Source: Oscillospiraceae bacterium (GTDB lineage Bacteria > Bacillota > Clostridia > Christensenellales > Aristaeellaceae). From it: DNA of 32,393 nt. The translations under genes were made by a program, and so were the position numbers. The DNA lies in the NCBI GenBank assembly GCA_031269355.1, contig JAISZG010000043.1, forward strand, positions 1 to 32,393, given 5' to 3'. A model generated the notes under the pieces. That model saw only the letters and a program-made list of their open reading frames with translations. It did not search any database and was not told the origin of the DNA. Positions 1 through 7,223 of this stretch are shown here, in pieces (the first letter of the stretch is position 1; each line of letters begins with the position of its first letter).

Positions 1-79
1 GGCTCCCCCGTCCCAACCCCCAGGAGGAGGTGGGGAGGGAGGAACCGGAGTCCCCCCCCCCCCAATCCCCATTTCATGC
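1..79. repeat. GC-rich repeat fragment at window edge
   Basis: This stretch consists of runs of C and G with the motifs CCCCGTCCC, CCCCCAGG and CCCCAATCCCC. The same motifs recur in the repeat block at 6541-7060, so this looks like the end of another copy of that intergenic repeat family, cut by the window edge. No gene is visible in it. Confidence 0.5.
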
Positions 80-181
80 ATGCTTTCTTTCTTTTCAGAT
101 CACAATGCAGGATTTGCGCTCCCCACGCAGAATATATCGTTAGCGTATAGAACTTTAGCAAAATCTGAAAGGGGATCAATT

Positions 182-868
182 ATGAACTATAAGATCATCG
201 GAGAACCGAATCCCGTTGTGGAATGCTCCCTTGACGTGGGCGAAAGCATGAAAACAGAGCGCGGCTCGATGGTATGGATGAGCCCAAATCTTGAAATGGA
301 AACCAATACAGGCGGCGGCGGGCTTGGCCATAAAATAGGGAAAATGCTGGCGGGCGAATCGCTCTTTCTAAATAGCTATACCGCTAAGGACGCGCCGGGC
401 TATATTGCCTTTGGCTCCAGCTTCACCGGTTCCATCCGCGCTATAGAGATTGCGCCGGGGAAATCGGTCATCTGCCAGAAAGCGTCGTTCCTTGCATCAG
501 AAACAGGCGTAGAGTTGGAAGTGTTCCTGCAGAAAAAACTTGGCGCGGGCTTCTTCGGCGGCGAAGGATTCATAATGCAAAAACTCAGCGGCAAGGGAAT
601 GCTGTTTATCGAAATAGACGGCAGCGCGGTCGATAAGGTTCTAGCTCCGGGCGAGCGCATAGTAGTTGATACCGGAAACCTTGTGATGATGGAAGAGACA
701 TGCTCTATCGATATCCAACAGGTGAAGGGTCTGAAAAATAAATTCTTCGGCGGCGAGGGAATATTCAATACAATCGTTACCGGGCCTGGACGTATTATCC
801 TGCAAACTATAACAATTCCAAGAATTGCCGAAACGCTGATCCCCTATCTTCCGACAAAGAGCAATTAA
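182..868 (+). CDS. AIM24 / TIGR00266 family protein
   Basis: A 228-residue protein of the AIM24 (TIGR00266) family. These are beta-rich proteins of poorly known function; the name comes from a yeast mitochondrial protein. The sequence shows family features: an early acidic and Met-rich segment (MVWMSP), a GGGGLG stretch near residue 40, two FFGGEG motifs, and a closing VTGPGRIILQT segment. I see no signal peptide or membrane helix, so it is probably cytosolic. The reading frame is open further upstream to 80, but the ATG at 182 is preceded by AAAGGGGA at a good distance, and the upstream residues do not resemble the family. It stands alone, convergent with the oxidase gene and separated from it by a hairpin. 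The family assignment is fairly sure; the biochemical role is unknown. Confidence 0.85.
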   Translation: MNYKIIGEPNPVVECSLDVGESMKTERGSMVWMSPNLEMETNTGGGGLGHKIGKMLAGESLFLNSYTAKDAPGYIAFGSSFTGSIRAIEIAPGKSVICQKASFLASETGVELEVFLQKKLGAGFFGGEGFIMQKLSGKGMLFIEIDGSAVDKVLAPGERIVVDTGNLVMMEETCSIDIQQVKGLKNKFFGGEGIFNTIVTGPGRIILQTITIPRIAETLIPYLPTKSN

Positions 869-900
869 CCATCCGCCAAAATACATCTCGCATTAGAAAT

Positions 901-938
901 ATACTAAGCCAATCATAATTATATGATCGGCTTAGTAT
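901..938. terminator. Hairpin between convergent genes
   Basis: ATACTAAGCC and its exact reverse complement enclose a further 5-bp stem (ATCAT/ATGAT) with one mismatch between the two stems and a 6-nt loop. It lies between the ends of the AIM24 gene (+) and the oxidase gene (-), the position of a bidirectional terminator. A clear T-run is lacking on both sides, so termination is inferred from position. The outer arm resembles that of the hairpin at 10191-10222. Confidence 0.55.
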
Positions 939-985
939 GATACCTCTGCTTATACGGGGCTGCGCGCGGCGCATTCGCAACCAGC

Positions 986-1882
986 CTATTTCCTCGATCG
1001 AAGCACTCCGCTATCTATCTCGCGAATCGACGGCGAACCTGTAACCGCCATAGCCCAGCTCAATTCCGCGCCTATCTCCGCGATCTTCGCGCTGACTCCT
1101 TCCGCGCCGGATTCTCCCAGCGGCGGCATAAGCGCGCGCCCGACCGAGACAGCCGACGCGCCAAGCGCTAGCGCCTTAAACACATCCAGCCCGCGTTCGA
1201 CACAGCAATCCACGAATATCGGAAACGCTCCGTTCACCGCCATTGCTATATCAGGCAGAACCATCAGCGGCGGAACCGCGTAATCAACCATACCGTGATG
1301 ATACGACACCACTATTCCTCCGGCTCCCGCGTCTACGCACTTTAGCGCGTCCTGAACGCTAAGCACGCCCTTAACGATAAACGGAAGGCCGTCGGCCGCT
1401 TTTATATATCGCTTCAATAAATCCAGCGATACTGGTTTCATGGGTATACGCAGCACCGCCCCCCGCTCGCCTTTGCTGCCAAAAGCGTGGTCGACGTCCA
1501 TTCCAACTGCGATCGCGCCCACGCGCCGCGCATGCTCTATCTTGCGCAGTACTACGGATTCGTCCGCATACGGCTTGATTATCTTTATCGTCTTCGCGCC
1601 GGTCTCAATGATCGCGTCAAGCTCCGCTTCGTCGCCCATGCCCGCCCACATCACCGCCCCGGCTTGCTCGATTCCCTTCGCCGCCTCGGCCATTCCGCCC
1701 GGATGCACTCTTCCTAAATGCGACAATGCCGCGAACATTACAGGCGTAGCAAATGTATGCCCATATAACGACAGTGATAAGTCTGGCTCGACCGAATCTA
1801 TGTGCCTCATCTCGACCAGCAGTGAATCAAAATATTCGCGCGTAATAACGCTTGTATCTCCGCCGCGTTTTATATCAGACAT
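986..1882 (-). CDS. FMN-dependent alpha-hydroxy-acid oxidase/dehydrogenase homologue
   Basis: A 298-residue TIM-barrel protein of the FMN-dependent alpha-hydroxy-acid dehydrogenase family (lactate oxidase / glycolate oxidase fold). Visible signatures are FATPVMFAALS near residue 44, the FMN-binding lysine in PFIVKGVLS (K171), the catalytic-histidine region VVSYHHG (H195), IFVDCCVERGLDVFKALALGA and the phosphate-binding AVSVGRAL near 245. The family's usual SNHGGR motif reads SYHHGM here, so the substrate-binding Arg is replaced by Met and the substrate cannot be predicted. At 298 residues it is shorter than typical members (about 350-380). I start at 1882 because AGGAGA lies six bases upstream; the frame is open 12 codons further. 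It begins 10 bases after the TolB-like gene, whose end overlaps this RBS, so the two are probably co-translated. Confidence 0.8.
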   Translation of the reverse strand: MSDIKRGGDTSVITREYFDSLLVEMRHIDSVEPDLSLSLYGHTFATPVMFAALSHLGRVHPGGMAEAAKGIEQAGAVMWAGMGDEAELDAIIETGAKTIKIIKPYADESVVLRKIEHARRVGAIAVGMDVDHAFGSKGERGAVLRIPMKPVSLDLLKRYIKAADGLPFIVKGVLSVQDALKCVDAGAGGIVVSYHHGMVDYAVPPLMVLPDIAMAVNGAFPIFVDCCVERGLDVFKALALGASAVSVGRALMPPLGESGAEGVSAKIAEIGAELSWAMAVTGSPSIREIDSGVLRSRK

Positions 1883-1892
1883 TGCGTTCTCC

Positions 1893-2801
1893 TTATATAT
1901 GTTCCTCATAGCGTACATACGCCAGCCGCTTGCTGTCCGGCGACCACGAGTTGACGTTCATCGTTCCCTGACCTCCGAACAATGCGATAAGCGTGCGCGG
2001 CGCGCCACCTCGCGATGGCATAACGCGTATCTCGATATGCTTGTCCGCCGGGTGCTCGCTTGGGTTCACTTCTTCTTTCAGATAGGAAATATAGGCTACC
2101 GTTTCGCCGTCTGGGGAAATATGAGCGAACCAATTATTGCGATCGTCGTCCGTCATTTTCGTTTGCTCTGAACCGTCCGCGCGCATTCTATAAAGCTGCA
2201 TCAAGCCGCCGCGAGGGGGTGTGAGGCGCAGCCCCGCTCTAACGGAATTAAACCATATATATTGTTCATCCGGTGAGTACTCGGGGCCGTCGGTTAAACC
2301 CGGTTCGAACGTGAGACGCGTTTCCTCGCCGCCTGTTGCGGGAATTGAATATATATCATATTCGCCGTTTCTCTCCGCGCAATATATGAGCGTCGATCCG
2401 TCCGGCGACCAACCGTGCAGATAGCTGGGCGCGATAGGCGTTACGAGAATTGGAGTTCCACCAACTAGCGGCAGCGCATATATGCGGGACTGCCCATCCT
2501 CAACCGTATGATGGCTTACCGCGATCCGCTCGCCGTCAAACGACAGCACATGATCGTTATTGCAGCGATCGGCATATCCGGTATCGATCGTTTTAATCGC
2601 GCCTACACCCAGGCTATACGCGCAGATGCGGCCTCGATCGTTATATATCAGCCGCAGCCCGTCGCGCGTCCAGTTAGGCGCCTCAATGCAATGGTCAAAT
2701 CGGCGCAGCGTCTCTACTTCACCGGTTTCCACATTAATTATCTCCAGATATGAAACGGCATCCCTCACTTGAAATGGCTCTCTTTCCGTTCTAACGCGCA
2801 T
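1893..2801 (-). CDS. TolB-like beta-propeller protein
   Basis: A 302-residue protein built of WD40-like/PD40 (TolB-type) repeats. Repeat signatures such as WSPDGSTLIYCAE, YSPDEQYIWFNS, ISPDGETVAYISY and WSPDSKRLAYVRY recur about every 45 residues, as expected of a six- or seven-blade propeller. There is no signal peptide, unlike periplasmic TolB of Gram-negative bacteria, so it probably acts in the cytosol as a binding or scaffold protein. Similar proteins are sometimes described as oligogalacturonate-lyase-like; I see nothing here that fixes a substrate. The ATG at 2801 follows AAGGAG at seven bases. It lies 26 bases after the L,D-transpeptidase gene and 10 bases before the FMN oxidase gene, suggesting one operon. 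Confidence 0.8.
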   Translation of the reverse strand: MRVRTEREPFQVRDAVSYLEIINVETGEVETLRRFDHCIEAPNWTRDGLRLIYNDRGRICAYSLGVGAIKTIDTGYADRCNNDHVLSFDGERIAVSHHTVEDGQSRIYALPLVGGTPILVTPIAPSYLHGWSPDGSTLIYCAERNGEYDIYSIPATGGEETRLTFEPGLTDGPEYSPDEQYIWFNSVRAGLRLTPPRGGLMQLYRMRADGSEQTKMTDDDRNNWFAHISPDGETVAYISYLKEEVNPSEHPADKHIEIRVMPSRGGAPRTLIALFGGQGTMNVNSWSPDSKRLAYVRYEEHI

Positions 2802-2827
2802 GTATTTCTCCTTTTATAAATCGTATG

Positions 2828-3517
2828 TTATTCAAACAACATCAATCCGAGCGCTTCGTATGTTTGCGAATCCACGATGTCTATCGGCGGCAGGCCGTTC
2901 GCCTTCTTAAACGCGAGCAGCGCGCGGCTGGTCGCCGGGCCATATGTTCCGTCGGCGTTTCCATTGTAGTATCCAAGGGCGATAAGCTTGCGTTGAACCG
3001 CTCTTACGGCTGAATCCTGCGCCCACGGATTGAGGGTGCTCAATCGGTCGCCCAGCTCGCCGTAGGGGCTGCCCTCGATTATCACGGAGGTTCCTACATA
3101 TACCAGCCGATACAGTTCCTCCACATCCTTATTGAACATGCGGATACAGCCGTGCGAGGCGTGGCTGCCGATAGAGCCCGGATTGCTTGTGCCATGTATT
3201 CCATACACCCCCCAAGGAGCGTTCAATCCCAAAAAACGCGTCCCCATATCGCTATTTTTTGGAACGTGTTTACGGTTGATTCGAAATACGCCAAGCGGGG
3301 TGGGCATGCCCCATCGGCCAATCGCCACCGGATAGCGCTTGATCATCTTCTGATTTTCGTATACCGTCAGCGTCAGCGCATATGTATCTACAATAATAAG
3401 CATATCGCTGCGGCTGGCCGCCGTTAACGCGCGGCTCGGCAGATCGGCGACCGAAGCCAGTATGATCAGCATCGCGATAATCGCGATAATCCAAGCGGCA
3501 CACTTACGCTTTCGCAT
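2828..3517 (-). CDS. Secreted L,D-transpeptidase (YkuD) with peptidoglycan-binding domain
   Basis: A 229-residue exported enzyme predicted to form 3-3 cross-links or anchor groups in peptidoglycan, using a cysteine nucleophile. Residues 1-33 form a basic start and hydrophobic segment typical of a signal peptide or N-terminal anchor. The YkuD domain spans about 41-148, with the motif HGTSNPGSIGSHASHGCIR: His108, the SHGC motif with Cys124, and the following Arg. A PG_binding_1 domain (about 168-226, AVQRKLIALGYY) lies at the C terminus, where many relatives have it at the N terminus. The ATG at 3517 is 10 bases after GGAGGG; a TTG three codons earlier lies too close to that site. The gene leads the TolB-like and oxidase genes. 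Confidence 0.9.
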   Translation of the reverse strand: MRKRKCAAWIIAIIAMLIILASVADLPSRALTAASRSDMLIIVDTYALTLTVYENQKMIKRYPVAIGRWGMPTPLGVFRINRKHVPKNSDMGTRFLGLNAPWGVYGIHGTSNPGSIGSHASHGCIRMFNKDVEELYRLVYVGTSVIIEGSPYGELGDRLSTLNPWAQDSAVRAVQRKLIALGYYNGNADGTYGPATSRALLAFKKANGLPPIDIVDSQTYEALGLMLFE

Positions 3518-3608
3518 ATGAACCAATCCCTCCGGAACCAGCGTATGCGAAGCGAAGGCTATTCAAAACCTATTTAAGCGTAGCAAGCGAAGCGTTCCCT
3601 TCCCAAAC

Positions 3609-3640
3609 GAGCAAAGCGACGCGCGTGCCTAGCTTTGCTC
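3609..3640 (-). terminator. Hairpin downstream of the membrane-protein gene
   Basis: GAGCAAAGC and GCTTTGCTC form a 9-bp perfect stem with a 14-nt loop in the gap between the membrane-protein gene and the L,D-transpeptidase gene. There is no T-run after it, so it may slow or process the transcript rather than end it. Confidence 0.35.
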
Positions 3641-3654
3641 AAAGGCAGGAGTTT

Positions 3655-4794
3655 TCACCTTGCAGGCGGTTCCGGAGCGTCGCATACCGGGCAGGGCTTC
3701 AGCTTCATATACGTCTTATCGCCAAGCTTGCTGTACTTAAACGAGCTCATCGTATTATGATAGCGCGGAGCGATTGACGTGCACGTATTTTTCGTATGAT
3801 AATACGTACCGCCGTCCGTGTTCCAGTAAAGCGTTGTGTTAGGATTAACGGTTGCGGAAGGCTTGGGCGTGGGCGTGACGTTGGGATCCGGAACGGGCGT
3901 CGGGTCTATGATAGCCACTCCCGATACGAACGAATTAGGATCGACGTACCATGTCCCTTCCGCATTATGCATCAGCACGCTATACCCCTGCTTTACCTCG
4001 TCTCCGGTTGATAGCTGCAGCTTTAGAACGGCTTCGATTGTACAGGTAGTATCCACATCGTTAATCGTGGGAGACGTTACCGTCCAATCCAGCAGCTTCA
4101 TTTTGTTATGTATAAAGAACAATCTTGAGGACGGATTGTCCGCGACGCTCATCCTCCATTCCGGCCAGGTATATTGAACCATATCCTGATTGCTGGACGC
4201 CCCCTGCTTCCATAGCTGGAGATATAAATCCAGCACGCGCTCCGCTTCCGATTGCATCGGAGCGTTATTGTTAATAGCTTCAACATCGTTTATTATATTC
4301 GCATTCGCATTATCATCAACGCTGCCCGCGCCAATGTCGTTCGCATATTGATTTACGCCTGGCGGCACCGTTGTTACGCCAGCCGCCGAACCACCTTTAG
4401 TTTCAGGTATCTGTATTTTTATCAGCATGCTTGTCGTTGCGAACGCCGCGAGGATCAGAAGCACTCCGCTTGTAATCGCGCGCGCGCGCGGCAGAAACGA
4501 GCGCATAGCCCACATTGTAAACATGGAGAAAAGCGCGGCCGCCACAAACACCCAGCGCATCGGTTTTAGCAATATCGCGAACACTCCGAGAATGGGCAAT
4601 ATGAAAAACAACAACGCGAGCACCGGCGTATCGTTATGCCGTTCCTGCCCAAACTCCTCCTCGCCTTCGAAATGAGGCTCCACCGCATACGTACGCCCGT
4701 ACGAACCCGTGGGAGGATATTTAGACGGTTTTGAAACCGTGCGATTGTATATCGGCGTATACGTATAATTCGACCGACTCACGTTTAGCTTCAC
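3655..4794 (-). CDS. Membrane protein with Cys-rich C-terminal motif, unknown function
   Basis: A 379-residue protein I do not recognise as a named family. Residues 1-55 are polar and rich in Tyr, Ser and Pro. Three hydrophobic segments follow (about 56-77, 80-98 and 106-125), then a long external or cytosolic part. Residues 181-295 contain aromatic-rich alternating segments that could be an NTF2-like fold. A Pro/Thr linker (297-320) leads to a small domain with Tyr-Trp, GGTYYHTKNTC and a closing CPVC (Cys338, Cys368, Cys371). This pattern (YW..G..YH....C, later C..C) recurs at the ends of many Gram-positive surface or membrane proteins and suggests a metal-bound or disulfide-held module. The start is unsure: the GTG at 4794 is only one base from AAGGAG, while a GTG at 4782 would have about 13 bases. 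Confidence 0.75.
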   Translation of the reverse strand: MKLNVSRSNYTYTPIYNRTVSKPSKYPPTGSYGRTYAVEPHFEGEEEFGQERHNDTPVLALLFFILPILGVFAILLKPMRWVFVAAALFSMFTMWAMRSFLPRARAITSGVLLILAAFATTSMLIKIQIPETKGGSAAGVTTVPPGVNQYANDIGAGSVDDNANANIINDVEAINNNAPMQSEAERVLDLYLQLWKQGASSNQDMVQYTWPEWRMSVADNPSSRLFFIHNKMKLLDWTVTSPTINDVDTTCTIEAVLKLQLSTGDEVKQGYSVLMHNAEGTWYVDPNSFVSGVAIIDPTPVPDPNVTPTPKPSATVNPNTTLYWNTDGGTYYHTKNTCTSIAPRYHNTMSSFKYSKLGDKTYMKLKPCPVCDAPEPPAR

Positions 4795-5137
4795 GCTCCT
4801 TGGCCGCGTCGCTTCGCTGCTACGCTTAATTATATTTACTAGCTGCTCCTATACGATACCAACTATATAACTTGTCAATTAACGCTTTTCTTGCATCCCC
4901 TCCTTTGTACGGGTTGTATATACAATGTATGGTAAATAAAGGAAATACAGTTTAATTTTAAATTGATATCCATTACTTGATCTATCTGTAATAAATTATC
5001 GTCAATTGCATTTCTTTCGTATTTCAAATATATTTCTTATTTTTACAATATCATTTCGCAATATATGCGAAATGATATTGTAGCTGAAATGAAGCAGAAA
5101 TTTAAAAATATAAAATATTTCATGCGAAAAATTTTAA
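4795..5137. other. AT-rich intergenic region
   Basis: No gene is visible. On the minus strand TTGACA (complement of 4874-4879) followed after about 19 bases by TATAGG may be a weak promoter for the membrane-protein gene. The half near scpB is very AT-rich and holds the perfect inverted repeat listed separately. Confidence 0.45.
5045..5081. repeat. Perfect 16-bp inverted repeat after scpB
   Basis: ACAATATCATTTCGCA (5045-5060) and its exact reverse complement (5066-5081) surround a 5-nt loop, ATATA. It lies downstream of the scpB stop on the minus strand. No T-run follows on either strand, so it is not a classical intrinsic terminator. It could be a transcript-end hairpin or a protein-binding palindrome. 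Confidence 0.7.
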
Positions 5138-5791
5138 TCACTCATCCAGTGTGGGGCTGCGGCTTGAACTTGCGGTAAGCTCGCTCAGCGCGCTTAAGCC
5201 AAAGTGGCGCAAAAACGCGTCCGTCGTTCCGAACTCCATAGGGCGACCCAGCGTTTCCCGCCTGCCAAGTTCGCGTATCAATCCCTTGCTCAGCAGCGCG
5301 TGAACGGACGCGTCGCTCTTTACGCCGCGCAGCTGGTCGATCTCAGCGCGCGTCGCGGGCTGCTTATAGGCGATAATCGCAAGCGTTTCCAACACAGCCT
5401 GGCTTAGCGGCTGCTTCTGAACAGGGCGCAGCAGCGCCATAACCGCGCTCGCGTAGGTTTCGCGCGTGGTAAACTGCGCGCTGTCCCCATATAGCAGCAA
5501 GCGGATGCCTCGATCGCCCTCATCATATTCCGACTGCAAATCGTGAAGCGCGGCTTCCAGCGCCGCCTTCGTCACGCCAAGCGCTTTTGCGGTTTCAGAA
5601 ACGCTAAGCGGCTCTCCCGACGCGAAAAGCACGGCTTCCATCACCAACGCAATATCGAATTGCGCGGTTTCTATAGCGCTTGGCTCTGCCTCGCCGCCCT
5701 GAACGAGGAGGGGCTGCGCTCCACGCCCCATCCGCAGCGGCGCGACCTTCGGCTGGTGCGGAAACGTTAGCTGTTTAATCGTTCTATCCAT
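5138..5791 (-). CDS. scpB: Segregation and condensation protein ScpB
   Basis: A 217-residue ScpB, the winged-helix partner of the ScpA kleisin in the Smc-ScpAB complex that compacts and separates chromosomes. The core starts at about residue 51 (MEAVLFASGEPL) and contains the characteristic QPLSQAVLETLAIIAYKQP (about 127-145), then RAEID..RGV and the second winged helix with GRPMEFGTT. It carries about 45 extra N-terminal residues compared with typical ScpB. They arise because the best start, ATG 5791, lies inside the end of scpA, giving a 25-base overlap in another frame. Internal ATGs at residues 21 and 51 lack a ribosome binding site, so I keep the overlapping start. It probably forms a coupled operon with scpA. 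Confidence 0.93.
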   Translation of the reverse strand: MDRTIKQLTFPHQPKVAPLRMGRGAQPLLVQGGEAEPSAIETAQFDIALVMEAVLFASGEPLSVSETAKALGVTKAALEAALHDLQSEYDEGDRGIRLLLYGDSAQFTTRETYASAVMALLRPVQKQPLSQAVLETLAIIAYKQPATRAEIDQLRGVKSDASVHALLSKGLIRELGRRETLGRPMEFGTTDAFLRHFGLSALSELTASSSRSPTLDE

Positions 5792-6495
5792 ATCATTCCA
5801 TAAACGTCCGTTTGGCGCGCCGTTATCGAGCCGTCGCGGATCAGCTCAAGCAGCGCGATGAACGTGGTTACCAACTCTCCGCGCGTTGGATACGCATTAA
5901 AAAGCGATTCGAATGAACACCCGCCAAAGCGAAGGCGATCAAGCAGGCGCGTCATGCACTGTCCGATCGTATATGGATCGCGCCTAAGCGACGGAGCGAG
6001 CGTCGGCGCGACGGCGTTCGCGGCGTACTCCCGCTCCCGCAGCCGCTTCATCAATCGCAGCCACGCCTTGGTTAGACCCTCCGGAGTCAGGTTCGTTAGA
6101 AGAACCGGCTGCGACATATCGGGAAGCTCCTCTGGCAGTTTTGATATCAGATTTGCCGCGCCGCTCTCGCTGGCGCGAAGCTGATCGGCGCGCGCCTTAA
6201 TCTCGCGATGCTCTTCAAGCCTGCGCGCGAGCGCCTCCTCAGGGCTTTCTTCCTCCGCCTCCGCAGGCGGCGGCTTGGGAAGCAGCGCGCGAGATTTGAT
6301 CCATAGAAGGGTGGCGGCCATCTCGAGAAAAGCGCTCGCCGCGTCCATATCCAGCTCTGAAATATCCTCGAGAGAGGATATATATTGCTCGGTGATAGAC
6401 GACACGAATATATCGCGTACATCTATTTGCGCTTGATCGATAAGGTGCAGCAGCAGATCGAGCGGCCCCTCAAACTGGCTAAGGTGAATCAGCAT
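5767..6495 (-). CDS. scpA: Segregation and condensation protein ScpA (kleisin)
   Basis: A 242-residue kleisin that bridges the Smc ATPase heads and binds ScpB. The N-terminal helical domain shows the hallmark FEGPLDLLLHLI (residues 8-19) followed by IDVRDI and ITEQYI. The middle is a charged linker (PPPAEAEEESPEEALARRL), and the C-terminal winged helix (about 180-240) contains GELVTTFIALLELIRDG. Length and layout are normal. ATG 6495 follows AAAGGAG at eight bases. Its 3' end overlaps scpB. The upstream side is immediately bounded by a perfect palindrome and the GC-rich repeat block, so the native promoter may be displaced or may lie within that block. Confidence 0.95.
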   Translation of the reverse strand: MLIHLSQFEGPLDLLLHLIDQAQIDVRDIFVSSITEQYISSLEDISELDMDAASAFLEMAATLLWIKSRALLPKPPPAEAEEESPEEALARRLEEHREIKARADQLRASESGAANLISKLPEELPDMSQPVLLTNLTPEGLTKAWLRLMKRLREREYAANAVAPTLAPSLRRDPYTIGQCMTRLLDRLRFGGCSFESLFNAYPTRGELVTTFIALLELIRDGSITARQTDVYGMIWIERLNS

Positions 6496-6511
6496 GCGCG
6501 TAGCTCCTTTG

Positions 6512-6535
6512 AGGAGGGGATCGCGATCCCCTCCT
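6512..6535. repeat. Perfect 24-bp palindrome upstream of scpA
   Basis: The 24 bases centred on TCGCGA read identically on both strands, with arms AGGAGGGGATCG. It sits between the scpA ribosome binding site and the GC-rich palindromic element, and would lie in the scpA leader. It could mark the boundary of the repeat element or be a protein-binding site. Confidence 0.7.
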
Positions 6536-6540
6536 AACCT

Positions 6541-6976
6541 CCCCTGGGGGATTGGAACGAGGAACGAGGGGGCCTTAGGGTGGGGGAATAGGGGTTTTAG
6601 GGTTTCGGAAAAGGGGTTGGTTTTTTATTTGGGGGTTCTTCTTTTTCTCCGGGGAAAAAGAAGCAAAAACCCACCGGGGGGGGGGGGGGGGTGGGGGCGC
6701 CCACAACCCCACCCCCCACCCCCCCCCCCCACCACAGCACAAAAAAGAAACCCCGTGCAGGGCACCGAGTTGTTGTGTGTGGGGTGGGTCGGGGTGGGGG
6801 GTGTGGGCTGGGCCTTTTCCCCCCACCGGGTGGGTTTTTGCTTCTTTTTCCCCGGAGAAAAAGAAGACCCCCAAAATAAAAAACCTACCCCTTTCACGAA
6901 CCCCTAAAACCCCTATTCCCCAACCCTAAGGCTCCCCCCGTCCCCCAATCCCCCAATCCCCCCAATCCCCCAGGGG
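6541..6976. repeat. Long imperfect palindrome rich in G and C runs
   Basis: The left half matches the reverse complement of the right half over most of its length. Examples are CCCCTGGGGGATTGG against CCAATCCCCCAGGGG at the ends, GGAATAGGGGTTTTAGGG against CCCTAAAACCCCTATTCC, CTCCGGGGAAAAAGAAGC against GCTTCTTTTTCCCCGGAG, and AAAAACCCACC near the middle. The centre is near 6755-6765 (GTGC..GCAC). Small indels shift the pairing. G and C homopolymers reach about 16 bases. It behaves like a foldback or MITE-like element without any transposase. Open frames inside it are low-complexity and are not listed as genes. Confidence 0.7.
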
Positions 6977-7062
6977 TAAGCTGTGGAGGGGGACGCCCCC
7001 CGTCCCCCAATCCCCCAATCCCCCCGGGGTAAGCTGGGGAGGGGGACGCCCCCCCTCCCCCC
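6932..7062. repeat. Direct GC-rich repeats, about 55-60 bp unit
   Basis: Two adjacent copies share GTCCCCCAATCCCCCAATC, then GGGGTAAGCTG (6973 and 7026), then GGAGGGGGACGCCCC. The first copy overlaps the right end of the long palindrome. Related motifs occur at window positions 1-75. No coding potential is evident. Confidence 0.6.
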
Positions 7063-7125
7063 CCACCTCCGCGCATATTGTAACAACCGCGAATAGTTTG
7101 TCGAACACTTTCACAACCAATAGCA

Positions 7126-7154
7126 TTGACAACCCCATCAAGATGTGTTAATAT
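7126..7154 (+). promoter_or_regulatory. Promoter for the phage-type replication gene
   Basis: TTGACA (7126-7131), exactly 17 bases, then TAATAT (7149-7154). This is a near-consensus vegetative (sigma-70/A type) promoter. It lies about 70 bases upstream of the GTG start at 7224, and nothing else nearby could use it. Confidence 0.75.
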
Positions 7155-7223
7155 ACCATAATCCACGGAAAGTATATACGTCGAACAAACATAATAAAAA
7201 ATGTGTAATGGAGGTAAATTACG

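Larger units (their letters stand above)
3574..4829. repeat. Inverted repeat pair flanking the membrane-protein gene
   Basis: TTAAGCGTAGCAAGCGAAGCG at 3574-3594 recurs in inverted orientation at 4810-4829 with one base missing. The two copies bracket the gene at 3655-4794 almost exactly. There is no transposase between them. They could be copies of a dispersed intergenic motif or the ends of a small inserted cassette. Confidence 0.45.

Noticed and set aside
6590-6610. Telomere-like GGGGTTTTAGGGTTT sequence
   Set aside because: It is not tandemly repeated and is mirrored in the other arm of the palindrome, so it is part of that element in an otherwise bacterial chromosome.
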